The notes: generated by a model from the sequence alone, not told the origin. Shown: positions 18,067 to 27,613, counted from the first letter of the stretch. The stretch: DNA of 64,000 nt from Marinifilum_A sediminis (GCA_947496465.1 CANMCX010000002.1:310001-374000), one strand, 5' to 3'. Numbers and translations are program-made.

Positions 18067-20652
18067 ATGGTAAAATTTATTTTTACTCTATTACTCTTAA
18101 TAGTCTCTTTTGCTTCTCACAGTCAGAATATTAATTTACAGCAGGAATTGCGCTTTCCAAAAAGTAATTATTTATTATCTGAATTGTTAGACGAGATTAC
18201 AAATCAAAGTAATGCTCAGTTTAGCTTTACCAGTGAATTAAATACCAATAGAAACATTCAACTTACCGATTCTATTGCTACAATTAAAAGTGTCTTAAGT
18301 AAGTCCATCAACCAAAAAAACTTTAGAATACAATCAAAAGGAAATAAAATTTTTATTATATCGATACCTCCTGCCGAACGAAAATACAGAATAAGCGGAT
18401 ACATTAGTGATGAAGAATCTGGCGAAATGCTACTAAATGCAACGGTAGCCAATTTGAACAATTTTACCGGTACAGTGAGCAACAATTTTGGATTCTACAG
18501 TTTAAGTCTTAAAAATAGCACACACCTATTACAATTTTCGTTTGTTGGCTACGAAGAGGTTTTATTAGATGTTGAATTGGAACGTGATACAAGCATCAAC
18601 ATTGCGTTAAAACCAAAAACTATTCTTCAGGAAATTCAGGTAACCGCAAACGAAAGAGCGAATAATATCAATCATCTATTTGTAAGTACAAATACCATTC
18701 AGGCTAAAAACATGGAGCAAACAGGCGTTTTTGGTGAAAATGATTTGTTCCAAAACCTTCTCCATCTTCCAGGAGTTCAAAACAGCAACGATGGTTTGGG
18801 CGGCTTAAATATCCGCAACGGTTCTCCCGACCAAAATCTTGTACTTTTAGATGATGTTCCAGTATACTACTCTTCTCATTTAATGGGGCTGTATTCTGTC
18901 TTTAATCAGGATGCTATTAATCAGGTAAAGTTGGTTAAAGGTGGATTTCCTGCACATTATGGTGGTCGAGTTTCTTCTGTTTTAGATATCAGAATGAAAG
19001 ATGGAAATACTAAAAAGCTACAAGGGAGCTACAGCTTGGGATTACTTACTGCAAAATTTAATTTAAATGGACCTATTAAAAAAGAAAAAACTACCTTCAA
19101 TTTATCATTGAGAAGAACCTATCTTGATTTATTGGTAAATGGAATTCTAGAAATGGCAGAAAGTGATGTTAAGGCAGGATACTATTTTGGGGACCTGAAC
19201 TGGAAAATTGTGCATCGTTTTTCTCAACGTGATAAATTGTATTTTAGCTCCTACTGGGGTGGAGATTTGGCAACAGTAAAAAGTACTGAAGATATTTCAT
19301 CAAATATTAGAGAAAAAACAAGAAATAAATTGGGTTGGGGTAATTTTACCAATTCTCTGCGTTGGAACCATGTTTACAACAATCATTTGTTTGGAAATAC
19401 AAGCCTTATTCTAAGTAGGTATACCTTTCTACTTAAAAATAAACGCAGCGAAAAAACTGATGGTTCTGATTATAAAGAAAACTACAATTATAATTTTAAA
19501 TCAGGCATTAGAGATTTTTCTTTTAAAACAGAATTTGATTTTATACCGGATTATAAACACTATATGAAGTTTGGATTGGAAGCTTCTCTTCATCATACTA
19601 AGCCCGGAAGTGAATTTCTTAAAAACACCAAAGATGAAAATCGTAATATCTCAACCGACGAGATCATCAAATCGAAAGAAGTTAACTTATTTGGTGAGTG
19701 TCAGATTCGTTTTGGTAAGAAATTCCTGGTGAATATGGGAACCAGATGGAGTAGCTTTATAGTTGAAAATACCTATTACTCTACATTAGAACCACGACTT
19801 AATTCACAATACTTTATTACTCCTAAGTGGTCATTAACAGGGAGTTTTTCACAGATGACTCAATATCTTCACCTAGTTAGAACAAGTACTTTGAGTTTAC
19901 CTACCGATTTATGGTTTCCGGTAACAAAGAAAATCAAACCAATTGATTCATTTCAATATACTGGTGGAACACATTACACTTTTAACAAATCGGTTCAACT
20001 GAGTATTGAATTTTATCACAAATTGAGTCGTAATTTGCTAGATTTAAAAGAAACTGCGTATTTCCAGGACATCACTACCGACTGGGAAAATTTAGTTGAA
20101 ACCGGAAAGGGTTGGAGTAAAGGAATGGAAATAGGCTTGAGTAAATCACTTGGTAAAACTAATGGAAATATTGCCTATACTCTTTCTCGATCGAGAGTAA
20201 AATACAATGGAATAAATGGAGGTAAATCCTATGCTTCACCATACGATCGTCGCCATAATTTTTCTATACAGATAAATCAGCACTTGAGTAAAAGGACAAA
20301 ATGCTCGGCTTATTGGACTTATGGCACTGGAGTACCTGCCACGTTATCCACATCTTATATCGAAGCAATTTCTCCATACGATCCAAATTCCATGCAAAGC
20401 AGACCTGTCTATTCTGCAAGAAACAGCTATAGACTTCCTGATTATCATCGTTTAGATTTTTCAATAAGTTTTACGAAAAAGAAAAAACGAGGCATCAGAT
20501 CCTGGGATGTAAGCATTTATAATTTCTACAATAGAAAAAATACAAGTTACATGTATGTTTCCGCAGATGATTCATCGGAATCTGGTTACAAACTGAAAAA
20601 GATCAACCTCTTTTCGTTTATTCCAAGTGTTAGCTATTCTTATAAATTTTAA
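18067..20652 (+). CDS. TonB-dependent outer-membrane receptor with STN domain
   Basis: An 861-residue receptor with a signal peptide (about 1-19). An STN-like domain lies at about 22-100, a CarboxypepD_reg-like domain at about 108-190 (YRISGYISDEESGEMLLNA... GFYSLSLK), and a plug domain at about 210-320. The plug contains LPGVQNSNDGLGGLNIRNGS, LVLLDDVPVYYSSHLMG and VKLVKGGFPAHYGGRVSSVLDI. A 22-strand barrel runs to the C-terminal SVSYSYKF. The STN domain could talk to a FecR-type anti-sigma factor such as the one at 15824. It forms a unit with the DUF4249 lipoprotein 10 bp downstream, a very common Bacteroidota pairing. Substrate unknown. Confidence 0.94.
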   Translation: MVKFIFTLLLLIVSFASHSQNINLQQELRFPKSNYLLSELLDEITNQSNAQFSFTSELNTNRNIQLTDSIATIKSVLSKSINQKNFRIQSKGNKIFIISIPPAERKYRISGYISDEESGEMLLNATVANLNNFTGTVSNNFGFYSLSLKNSTHLLQFSFVGYEEVLLDVELERDTSINIALKPKTILQEIQVTANERANNINHLFVSTNTIQAKNMEQTGVFGENDLFQNLLHLPGVQNSNDGLGGLNIRNGSPDQNLVLLDDVPVYYSSHLMGLYSVFNQDAINQVKLVKGGFPAHYGGRVSSVLDIRMKDGNTKKLQGSYSLGLLTAKFNLNGPIKKEKTTFNLSLRRTYLDLLVNGILEMAESDVKAGYYFGDLNWKIVHRFSQRDKLYFSSYWGGDLATVKSTEDISSNIREKTRNKLGWGNFTNSLRWNHVYNNHLFGNTSLILSRYTFLLKNKRSEKTDGSDYKENYNYNFKSGIRDFSFKTEFDFIPDYKHYMKFGLEASLHHTKPGSEFLKNTKDENRNISTDEIIKSKEVNLFGECQIRFGKKFLVNMGTRWSSFIVENTYYSTLEPRLNSQYFITPKWSLTGSFSQMTQYLHLVRTSTLSLPTDLWFPVTKKIKPIDSFQYTGGTHYTFNKSVQLSIEFYHKLSRNLLDLKETAYFQDITTDWENLVETGKGWSKGMEIGLSKSLGKTNGNIAYTLSRSRVKYNGINGGKSYASPYDRRHNFSIQINQHLSKRTKCSAYWTYGTGVPATLSTSYIEAISPYDPNSMQSRPVYSARNSYRLPDYHRLDFSISFTKKKKRGIRSWDVSIYNFYNRKNTSYMYVSADDSSESGYKLKKINLFSFIPSVSYSYKF

Positions 20653-20662
20653 ATATAAACTT

Positions 20663-21529
20663 ATGAATCGTGTTAAATTTCTGTTCTGTCTGCTCCTATT
20701 TATTTTTCTCTTTGCATGCGAAGAGGAAGAAGATGTGCCACAGCCGAAAGGTAATCCAACGTTGACACTGAATTCATTAATTGGTGTTGATAGCTTAATC
20801 AGAGTCCATCTTTCTGAAAGTACTGGAAATACTATGGATACGAAAAATATTAATAATGCTACCATAACAATTGCCAAGAATAATAAGGAAATAACTCAGT
20901 TAAACTATTTAAAAGATGGAATTTATGAACTTTCCGATTCTTATCTTGAAGCAAATGCTACTTATAAAATATCTGTAACTCATTCAGACTATGACGACTT
21001 GCAAGCTGAAACGAAAACTCCGGAGAAAATTGTCATAGATCAGATCACACAGTTTAATAATTCTAATGATGGAAAAACTACATTCCATTTAAATTTTAAA
21101 GACAATAACACAATGGATAACTATTACATGTTATTGGTTAAAGGAAAATCTTATGGCACATCTACAATTGTCCCATACTATAGTGATGATCTAGTATTTG
21201 AAGGTAATTTAGCTGTAAATGCAACCGATTTTGAACAAAATATGCTTCGTGGAAGTCGCAGCTTTTCCGATGAAAATTTTAACGATTCGCAAATTGAAAT
21301 CTCATTCTATTTATTAAATGATGAAATCAACCGTGAGATTTCTGAATTTAGAATAGAGTTGTATCACCTTACGGAGGATTACTATAATTATGAAAGATCA
21401 TATGTTTCCATAGAAAATAGAGATGATCTACCATTTTACAATAAAACCAATCTATATTCGAATATTGAAGGAGCTTTCGGTATTTTTACTAGTTATGCTG
21501 TGGATTATAGTATTCTTCCCAGACAATAA
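20663..21529 (+). CDS. DUF4249 family lipoprotein, partner of the TonB receptor
   Basis: A 288-residue lipoprotein with lipobox FLFAC near residue 19, so it should be anchored in the outer membrane. The N-terminal part LTLNSLIGVDSLIRVHLSES and the pattern of a beta-sandwich followed by ATYKISVTHSDYDDLQAETKTPE match DUF4249 proteins, which nearly always sit behind STN/CarboxypepD_reg TonB receptors. They probably act as accessory binding subunits. The start is the ATG at 20663, which places the signal peptide at the N-terminus; an in-frame ATG at 20627 is inside the receptor gene and rejected. Confidence 0.85.
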   Translation: MNRVKFLFCLLLFIFLFACEEEEDVPQPKGNPTLTLNSLIGVDSLIRVHLSESTGNTMDTKNINNATITIAKNNKEITQLNYLKDGIYELSDSYLEANATYKISVTHSDYDDLQAETKTPEKIVIDQITQFNNSNDGKTTFHLNFKDNNTMDNYYMLLVKGKSYGTSTIVPYYSDDLVFEGNLAVNATDFEQNMLRGSRSFSDENFNDSQIEISFYLLNDEINREISEFRIELYHLTEDYYNYERSYVSIENRDDLPFYNKTNLYSNIEGAFGIFTSYAVDYSILPRQ

Positions 21530-21600
21530 ATTAATGATATTGAAAGTTATTTCTCTTAAAAATGAATTATTTTTAATGATTCAAAATTAAATACATTTCA

Positions 21601-22587
21601 ATGTCAAGATATTTCCCAATTCTATTTATTCTATTCTTTTCTATAGCAAACCCACTATTTGCACAACAAACCTACCAATGGGTAAGTGTGAAAAAAGGAG
21701 AAGGATACAATGCCTTTCTACTTCGAAACAACTTAAAACCCAAGGAGTACTCTGCTAAATTCAAAGAATTAAACAAAGGTAAGTTTACCAAAACGGGACA
21801 CTTAATTGCTGGAAAAAAATATAAAGTTCCTCTACTATATCCTACTCATAATATTCCTTTATTTGGTTCAAAACACTCAGTAACTAAACAAGTTGACAAT
21901 GTACTTTCCGGAGCTGTTATCCACTTAATCGCCGGACATGGCGGACCAGATCCTGGCGCAATCGGAAAAGTATCTGGTAATAAGATTTGTGAAGATGAGT
22001 ATGCTTATGATATAGTATTAAGAATGGGCAAAGAGTTAATTTCACATGGTGCAAAAGTTCATTTTATCATTCAGGATAAAAACGATGGTATAAGAAACCT
22101 CTCCTTTTTAAAAGCAGATAAAGATGAACGCTGTTATCCATCTCAGATTATTCCTAAAAAACAGACACCACGCTTACGACAGAGAGCAGCAGCGGTAAAT
22201 CTGTTAGCTAAAAAAGAGAAATCGGGAACCTACCAAAGATTGATTGTTTTGCATCTGGATTCAAGAAGCAAAAGCAACAGAACTGATGTATATTTTTACC
22301 ACCATTCCTTAAGTAAAAAAGGTAAAAAATTAGCCCTGACTTTACAAGATAAAATGAAATCGAAATATGCTAAGCATCAACCAAACCGAAAATATACAGG
22401 AACAGTTGGTTCCAGAAGGTTGTATGTTTTAAAAACCACAACTCCCCCATCTGTTTTTGTGGAATTGGGTAACATTAACAACTATCGCGATCAAATTAGA
22501 TTTACAAAAACAGCAAACAGACAAGCTCTTGCTGAGTGGTTATGCGAAGGAATAATAACGGACTATAAATCGGAAAAGAAAAAGTAA
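21601..22587 (+). CDS. N-acetylmuramoyl-L-alanine amidase (Amidase_3 type)
   Basis: A 328-residue exported peptidoglycan hydrolase with a signal peptide (about 1-22). The stretch YQWVSVKKGEGYNAFLLRNN (about 23-45) resembles a LysM-like N-terminal module. The Amidase_3 domain starts near 100 with HLIAGHGGPDPGAIG (first zinc His), then ICEDEYAYDIVLRMG (zinc Glu), VLHLDSRSK (second zinc His) and PPSVFVELGNINNYRDQ (catalytic Glu). It cleaves the amide bond between muramic acid and the stem peptide. The usual HxNA segment reads HLDS here, a modest deviation. Stand-alone gene. Confidence 0.88.
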   Translation: MSRYFPILFILFFSIANPLFAQQTYQWVSVKKGEGYNAFLLRNNLKPKEYSAKFKELNKGKFTKTGHLIAGKKYKVPLLYPTHNIPLFGSKHSVTKQVDNVLSGAVIHLIAGHGGPDPGAIGKVSGNKICEDEYAYDIVLRMGKELISHGAKVHFIIQDKNDGIRNLSFLKADKDERCYPSQIIPKKQTPRLRQRAAAVNLLAKKEKSGTYQRLIVLHLDSRSKSNRTDVYFYHHSLSKKGKKLALTLQDKMKSKYAKHQPNRKYTGTVGSRRLYVLKTTTPPSVFVELGNINNYRDQIRFTKTANRQALAEWLCEGIITDYKSEKKK

Positions 22588-22629
22588 GAAAAGAAAAGCG
22601 TAATCAAAATATTAATCATCTATACATAT

Positions 22630-23103
22630 TTAAGCATAACACTTGTGCGTAAATTTCAAAACAGTGGGTTCAACGCAATTGTGGAAATCTTCATACGATA
22701 ACATTATCAGTTCTGTATGTGTTCCGGCGTTGAAAACTATATCATCATCTTCTACTAAACTTTCCGACACGTAAACCTCCAAATTGTATAAATTTCCGAA
22801 GGGAGGCATTGCTCCTACATCACAGGCAGGAAAAATATCCTTAAATTCTTGTTCATGTGCTAATTCCACTTTTTTACATCCCAACATTTGCTTCAGTAAA
22901 TCAAAATCGATCAGATATGAAGCTGGCAAAATTGCCATCGCCATTCTTCCTTCAATCTTAATCATTACCGTTTTTGCTAGCATTTTTCCAGGAATATGGG
23001 CTGATGCCGCAATCTGTTGAGCCGTGTAAGCCGATGAATGTCGAATTGTTACATATTTTATGTGTCGCTCATCCAAATACTCTTTTAATTTACGGATAGG
23101 CAT
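22630..23103 (-). CDS. YbaK/EbsC-type aminoacyl-tRNA deacylase
   Basis: A 157-residue single-domain protein of the YbaK/ProX fold, which hydrolyses misacylated tRNAs in trans. Visible family features: the N-terminal HIKYVTIRHSSAYTAQQIAASAHIPG, the conserved AKTVMIKIEGRMAMAILPA with the catalytic-type Lys, and the glycine-rich DVGAMPPFGNLYNLEVYV. The closing FNAGTHTELIMLSYEDF is also typical. Substrate specificity (Cys-tRNA-Pro versus other) cannot be read from the sequence. Confidence 0.88.
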   Translation of the reverse strand: MPIRKLKEYLDERHIKYVTIRHSSAYTAQQIAASAHIPGKMLAKTVMIKIEGRMAMAILPASYLIDFDLLKQMLGCKKVELAHEQEFKDIFPACDVGAMPPFGNLYNLEVYVSESLVEDDDIVFNAGTHTELIMLSYEDFHNCVEPTVLKFTHKCYA

Positions 23104-23336
23104 ATTATTCGATTCAATGGTTTAAATTTGCATTCTACATAAGGTCTATACACCTTTAATCGGATATCCCGATTGAGTTTTCCGTTTTCTTTTCTCACTT
23201 CTACTCTATCATTTTTATTAAAATGGAGCACCTAATAAAATACAAAAAAATAAGCAGTAAGTAAAGAGAATTAGCGAATTGGTAAACATTCTAAACAATG
23301 ATTCAAATGTTAAAAATTCTAAAAGAGAGATTTAAA

Positions 23337-23408
23337 TACGAAGATTTTCGTAATAAAATTTTGAAGTACGAAAAGAATCGTATACTTTTAACTACGAAAT
23401 TAATCGTA
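23337..23408. promoter_or_regulatory. Three palindromic BlaI-type operators
   Basis: Three 16-bp palindromes of form TACGA-N6-TCGTA lie at 23337-23352, 23367-23382 and 23393-23408, with starts 30 and 26 bp apart. The first is perfect over 16 bp (TACGAAGATTTTCGTA). They precede the blaI-like gene by 20-91 bp. BlaI/MecI repressors bind such dyads (family consensus TACA...TGTA) as dimers, so autorepression is the natural reading. Confidence 0.75.
23360..23388 (+). promoter_or_regulatory. Candidate promoter of the blaI/M56 operon
   Basis: TTTG at 23360-23363, a 17-bp spacer and TATACTTT at 23381-23388 (TAnnTTTG with last base T). The middle palindrome at 23367-23382 fills the spacer, so a bound repressor would block polymerase. 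Confidence 0.45.
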
Positions 23409-23427
23409 TAACGGAATTCACCACAAA

Positions 23428-23826
23428 ATGCCAAAGAAGATTAAGCCAACCGAAGCTGAACTTGAAGTATTACAAGTTTTATGGACTTATGGTCCGTCAA
23501 CGGTTCGTTTTGTAAACGAAAAATTAAAATCAGGAAGAGATGTTGGTTACACAACAACTCTTAAAGTGATGCAAATTATGACGGAGAAAAACATATTGCA
23601 ACGTGATAAAAAATCGCGTACACATGTATATGAGGCAATTGTGGAAGAACGTGAAACGAAAAACCAACTCATCGATAAATTTATCTCTACCTTATTCGAC
23701 GGATCAACTTCTGGTATGGTTCTTCAGGCATTGGGTAATAAAAAATGCAGTACAGAGGAATTGAGTAAAATCCGAGAATTAATAGATAGTATGGAAGGAA
23801 CAAATTTGGAGGATAGCAATGAGTAA
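23428..23826 (+). CDS. BlaI/MecI/CopY-family transcriptional repressor
   Basis: A 132-residue winged-helix repressor: PTEAELEVLQVLWTYGPSTVRFVNEKL forms the first helices, and GYTTTLKVMQIMTEKNILQRDK the recognition helix and wing. A C-terminal dimerisation helix ends near 125. The family binds short dyads as a dimer and is inactivated by cleavage triggered by the membrane metalloprotease encoded by the overlapping next gene. Three matching dyads lie in its own upstream region. It overlaps the M56 gene by 8 bases, implying translational coupling. Confidence 0.93.
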   Translation: MPKKIKPTEAELEVLQVLWTYGPSTVRFVNEKLKSGRDVGYTTTLKVMQIMTEKNILQRDKKSRTHVYEAIVEERETKNQLIDKFISTLFDGSTSGMVLQALGNKKCSTEELSKIRELIDSMEGTNLEDSNE

Positions 23827-26506
23827 TATTGAAATACATCAATTAATCAATGCTATTGGATGGACATTAATACATTCTATATGGCAAATTGGAATCTATG
23901 GAATAATTATATGGATTATATTTCGGTTTATATCGAAGGATAATGCTCGAGTTAAATATTCAGTCGCAGGTTTAGGTTTATTATTTATATTCCTAACCTC
24001 TGTAATAACCTTTCTACATTACATTTCTAAAATTCCAAATTCAGCAGTTGAGGGCACTTCCATAACACCTGAACTATTGCTTTTATTGATGAAATCATCG
24101 CCTATTGAGTCGAATTTTTGGGATCTTAACAACTTGCAGGTTGATAAATACTTTCCTGTTCTTGTTAATCTATGGATAATAGGAGTTTTTGTCTTGTCTT
24201 TACAAATGACCATTAGTTATTTACGAACGCTAAAACTTAAAAATCATTTGGCTTATCCATTAAACTTTCCTACTCAAAAAATAGCATTAAAATTAGTGGC
24301 TAAGTTTGATTTAAAACAGAATATTACATTTAAAGAATCTGGGTATTTGCAGATTCCTTCCCTTATCGGATATTTTAAACCCATTGTATTACTTCCGGTT
24401 TCCATGTTAAGTGGAATTCCAGAAAATCAATTGGAAATTATTATAGCTCATGAGCTGGCGCACATTAAGCGTCACGATTATTTGTTTCAGTTTATTCAGG
24501 GAATTCTTGAATTGCTGTTTTTCTATCATCCTGTTTTTTGGTGGCTATCTTCAGTGGTTAATACCGAAAGAGAACACATTTGTGACGATCTGGCGGTAAA
24601 GGTTTGTGGTGAATCCTTAACCCTTATTAAAGCATTAAATAATATGGAAGCAATTAGAAAAAAACAATATGATTTGGTTTTAGGATTATCAGGAAAAAAA
24701 GATAATGTACTAAAGCGTGCGCAACGAATTCTTCGTCCTAAAACAAATGTTTCACCAAAATTGGAGAAGTATGTTTTAAGTGGTTTGTTCGTATTTCTGT
24801 TTACAGGTTTGATTTTAATCTCAAATTTGGCTGTATCAGGCAACTCTATCACGGGCGATCAATTCTTTTCTAAAATAAATGTCTTAGATCAAGGAGATCC
24901 ACAGGTAAGTCCTTCGAAAAGTTCAATACTTGAGGTTCAAAAAAAGAAAGACAAAAAGAAAAAAGAGAAGAAAAAATTACAAGAGGTAAACGAATTAGTA
25001 TCTGTTGAAAAAATTGAAAATGCAATCGAAGTTGAAACTACTCCCGAAGCGGAATTGGTTGAAGTCCCTGAGGTTGAAATGGAAGTCGCCGAGGTAGCAG
25101 AAATAGCACCTGTTGTAGAAGTAGAGCACGAAATTGAGGTCGTAGAACCTGAGGTAAATTTTGAACTTCATAAAGATTCTCTTAAATCTCAGAAGTGGGT
25201 TAAAATGAAAACCGAAGAGATAATTGAAGAACAAAAGAAGGCAATGGAGGAAGCTGCCAAAGAATTGGAAGAAGCCGAGTTTGAATTTGATTTTCAAGAA
25301 ATGCAGAAAGAACTTCAGGAGGAACTGAAAAACCTTGATATCAATAGTGAGGAATTTCAAAAAGAGATGAAGGAACAGCAGATAGAAATTGAAGAACAAT
25401 TGAGAGAACTTTCTGATGAAAAATTTCTGAAAGAATTTAATAAAGACCGTGAGTTGCAACAAAAGGAACTTCAAAATCATTTAAAAGAAATTCAGGAAAA
25501 TACTGATTTAAGTAATTCTGAAAAAGAAAGAATAACAAAGAAACTTAAGAAAACAGTCGAAAAAATCAATTCTAAAGAGTTTCAAAATAATTTAAAGGAG
25601 CAACTTGAAAAAGCTAAGGTTTCCTTGGAAAAGCATAAAGCTGAATTTGATTCAGGAAAATTTGAGCAAAAATTATTGGAGCAAAGAGAGGTTTTAAAAA
25701 GGCAGTTTGAAAAAATGCAATCTCCTGAATTCAAAGAGAAATTGGAAAAACAATTGAAAGAGAGTAAAGAACGGATTCAAGAGCAAATGAAAAAAATAAA
25801 TACGCCTGAATATCGTAAAAAAATAGAAAAACAATTAAAAGAAAGAGTAGATACTACAAAGGAATCCTCAGCAAGAATTATCATTAAAGATAATTTAAAC
25901 GGAAAAAATGCACCAATTGTAATTGTTAATGGAAATAAAATTTCGCGTGAGGAATTTAAACAAATTGTTCCCAATTCAATTGAATCCATGACCATATTAA
26001 AAGATGAAACTGCTATGGAAATTTATGGTCCTGAAGCAAAAAATGGTGTTATTCTTATTCAATCGAAAGTTGATAACAAACTATCTTTTGATAAAATGAA
26101 TTTGGTGAATTACTCAAAAGAGAATTCCCCTCTATATGTAGTTGATGGAAAAATAGTATTGACAACAAATAAAGCTGAACTAAATCCAAATAAAATAGAA
26201 AGTATAGATGTCCTCAAAGGGGCTTCTGCTATCGAACTATACGGAAACCAAGCTGAAAATGGAGCTATTATTATCACATCAAAAAATAACGATTCAAATA
26301 ATCTTGAATCAATAAGAATTAAAGGTAGTTCTGGTAAAAATGCTCCACTCTATATCTTAGATGGTAAGAGAATAAACGGAAAAAAACTAAAAAAGATTAA
26401 TAAAAATACTATCGAATCTATTGAAGTTTACAAAGATAATTTCGCTATTGAAAAATTTGGAGAAAAGGCAAAAAATGGTGTGGTTATTATCACTACAAAG
26501 AGTTAA
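23819..26506 (+). CDS. BlaR1-like M56 membrane metallopeptidase with coiled coil and three plug-like repeats
   Basis: An 895-residue protein. About four membrane helices enclose an M56 protease domain with zinc site HELAH (residues 211-215) and REHICDDLAV near 250-259; the last helix is near 318-338. An acidic/basic low-complexity segment (about 360-455) and a long charged coiled coil (about 463-676) follow. Then come three tandem repeats of about 56 residues (from about 694, 768 and 839) of the form APLYILDGK...IESIEVYKDNFAIEKFGEKAKNGVVIITTK. These resemble the core of a TonB-receptor plug. BlaR1 normally ends in a penicillin-binding domain; here that sensor is replaced. The signal is unknown. 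Translation is coupled to blaI. Confidence 0.9.
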   Translation: MSNIEIHQLINAIGWTLIHSIWQIGIYGIIIWIIFRFISKDNARVKYSVAGLGLLFIFLTSVITFLHYISKIPNSAVEGTSITPELLLLLMKSSPIESNFWDLNNLQVDKYFPVLVNLWIIGVFVLSLQMTISYLRTLKLKNHLAYPLNFPTQKIALKLVAKFDLKQNITFKESGYLQIPSLIGYFKPIVLLPVSMLSGIPENQLEIIIAHELAHIKRHDYLFQFIQGILELLFFYHPVFWWLSSVVNTEREHICDDLAVKVCGESLTLIKALNNMEAIRKKQYDLVLGLSGKKDNVLKRAQRILRPKTNVSPKLEKYVLSGLFVFLFTGLILISNLAVSGNSITGDQFFSKINVLDQGDPQVSPSKSSILEVQKKKDKKKKEKKKLQEVNELVSVEKIENAIEVETTPEAELVEVPEVEMEVAEVAEIAPVVEVEHEIEVVEPEVNFELHKDSLKSQKWVKMKTEEIIEEQKKAMEEAAKELEEAEFEFDFQEMQKELQEELKNLDINSEEFQKEMKEQQIEIEEQLRELSDEKFLKEFNKDRELQQKELQNHLKEIQENTDLSNSEKERITKKLKKTVEKINSKEFQNNLKEQLEKAKVSLEKHKAEFDSGKFEQKLLEQREVLKRQFEKMQSPEFKEKLEKQLKESKERIQEQMKKINTPEYRKKIEKQLKERVDTTKESSARIIIKDNLNGKNAPIVIVNGNKISREEFKQIVPNSIESMTILKDETAMEIYGPEAKNGVILIQSKVDNKLSFDKMNLVNYSKENSPLYVVDGKIVLTTNKAELNPNKIESIDVLKGASAIELYGNQAENGAIIITSKNNDSNNLESIRIKGSSGKNAPLYILDGKRINGKKLKKINKNTIESIEVYKDNFAIEKFGEKAKNGVVIITTKS

Positions 26507-26531
26507 GTTAAGTAGAATAAGTCTAAAGTCT

Positions 26532-26566
26532 AAATGACCACCTATATGAGTGGTCATTTTTTTTGC
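26532..26566 (+). terminator. Intrinsic terminator after the blaI/M56 operon
   Basis: A 10-bp stem AAATGACCAC/GTGGTCATTT (26532-26541 with 26550-26559), an 8-base loop and a run of T. Confidence 0.93.
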
Positions 26567-26578
26567 CTCTTCCCCTTA

Positions 26579-26610
26579 TTTGCACACAGAGAGACAAATT
26601 CGTAACTTGA
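26579..26610 (+). promoter_or_regulatory. Candidate promoter of the membrane protein gene at 26640
   Basis: TTTG (26579-26582), a 20-bp spacer and TAACTTGA (26603-26610). The same downstream box in the context TTCGTAACTTGA recurs before the Crp gene at 51473. Confidence 0.45.
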
Positions 26611-26639
26611 ATATGAAATACTATAAAAGTTGAAAACTG

Positions 26640-27134
26640 ATGTTATTTATTTGTGCCATATTCTTTACTTACATCCTAATTTGGTTTATTGCCAAATTTA
26701 ATACCTATCTGCAGCAATATTCCAAAAACCAACATTTGCGATTTGCTTTTGGCATTGCCGCAATAGTAATAGGTAGTTTTCACATTATGCTACCTTCCTT
26801 TTTTGGGCACTTGTTTTCAACTGTATTTAAATCCACATACAATGTAATTACAATTTCGGGCTTTATTCAAATAGTTTGTGGTGTAGGCTTATTAATAAGA
26901 AGAGTTCATCGAGAAGCTGCAATTTTATTAATGATATTACTGGGACTATTCATTCCTTTAAGCATTCTCATGCTAACCAAATACATTCCAGGTCCATTAG
27001 GACCGGAATATGAACCAGTACTAGGCTATTTACGAATTCTATCCTTTCCACTTTTAATCTGGATATTATTTCATGCTTGTGAATTATCACCAAGAAAAGG
27101 TCTGAAAAACAAACGCTTTGATATGGATATTTAA
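26640..27134 (+). CDS. Membrane protein, possibly DoxX-like
   Basis: A 164-residue protein with four to five hydrophobic helices. The sequence FGIAAIVIGSFHIMLPSFFG, then ISGFIQIVCGVGLLIRRVHREAAILLMILLG and a final YLRILSFPLLIWILFHA follows the helix order of DoxX-like proteins. The match is by pattern only. No catalytic residues are evident. It begins a plus-strand run with the DUF302 and DUF1579-like genes downstream, though the 63-bp gap leaves co-transcription uncertain. Confidence 0.65.
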   Translation: MLFICAIFFTYILIWFIAKFNTYLQQYSKNQHLRFAFGIAAIVIGSFHIMLPSFFGHLFSTVFKSTYNVITISGFIQIVCGVGLLIRRVHREAAILLMILLGLFIPLSILMLTKYIPGPLGPEYEPVLGYLRILSFPLLIWILFHACELSPRKGLKNKRFDMDI

Positions 27135-27197
27135 TTCAATTTTTATCATCGCTCATTTTTTCATAACTTATATCAACTAAACCTAAATCCCTATAAA

Positions 27198-27611
27198 ATG
27201 AGTTACTATATTAATATTAAAACCGATTATCAATTCGATGAAGCAATTGATAAAATTACACAAGCTTTACAAACTGAAGGATTCGGTATATTAACGGATA
27301 TTGACGTTAAATCTACACTAAAAGAAAAATTAGATGTTGATTTTAAAAATTATAGAATACTTGGAGCCTGCAATCCTGCATTTGCCTACAAAGCATTCCA
27401 AGTGGAGGATCAAATAGGAATAATGATGCCTTGCAATGTAACGGTTATAGAACAGGACAATGGGCATGTCGACATTTCGATAATGGATCCAACGGCGGCT
27501 TTCGATGTAATTGAAAATGATGAATTACAACCTTTTGCACACGAGTTAAAAATGAAATTAGAGCGAAGTTTAACCTATTTAGAAGAATCTACTTCTCACT
27601 TAAATCAATAA
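27198..27611 (+). CDS. DUF302 domain protein
   Basis: A 137-residue cytoplasmic protein that is one DUF302 domain: DYQFDEAIDKITQALQTEGFGILTDIDV at the start, RILGACNPAFAYKAFQVEDQIGIMMPCNVTV in the middle and DPTAAF near the end. DUF302 folds as a small alpha/beta dimer; some members have been implicated in metal or sulfur stress, but a defined reaction is not established. It lies two bases before the next gene and is surely co-transcribed with it. Confidence 0.9.
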   Translation: MSYYINIKTDYQFDEAIDKITQALQTEGFGILTDIDVKSTLKEKLDVDFKNYRILGACNPAFAYKAFQVEDQIGIMMPCNVTVIEQDNGHVDISIMDPTAAFDVIENDELQPFAHELKMKLERSLTYLEESTSHLNQ

Positions 27612-27613
27612 AA

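Noticed and set aside
24995..25480. Minus-strand ORF of 161 codons
   Set aside because: A low-complexity Phe/Leu-rich shadow of the coiled-coil coding region of the M56 protein.
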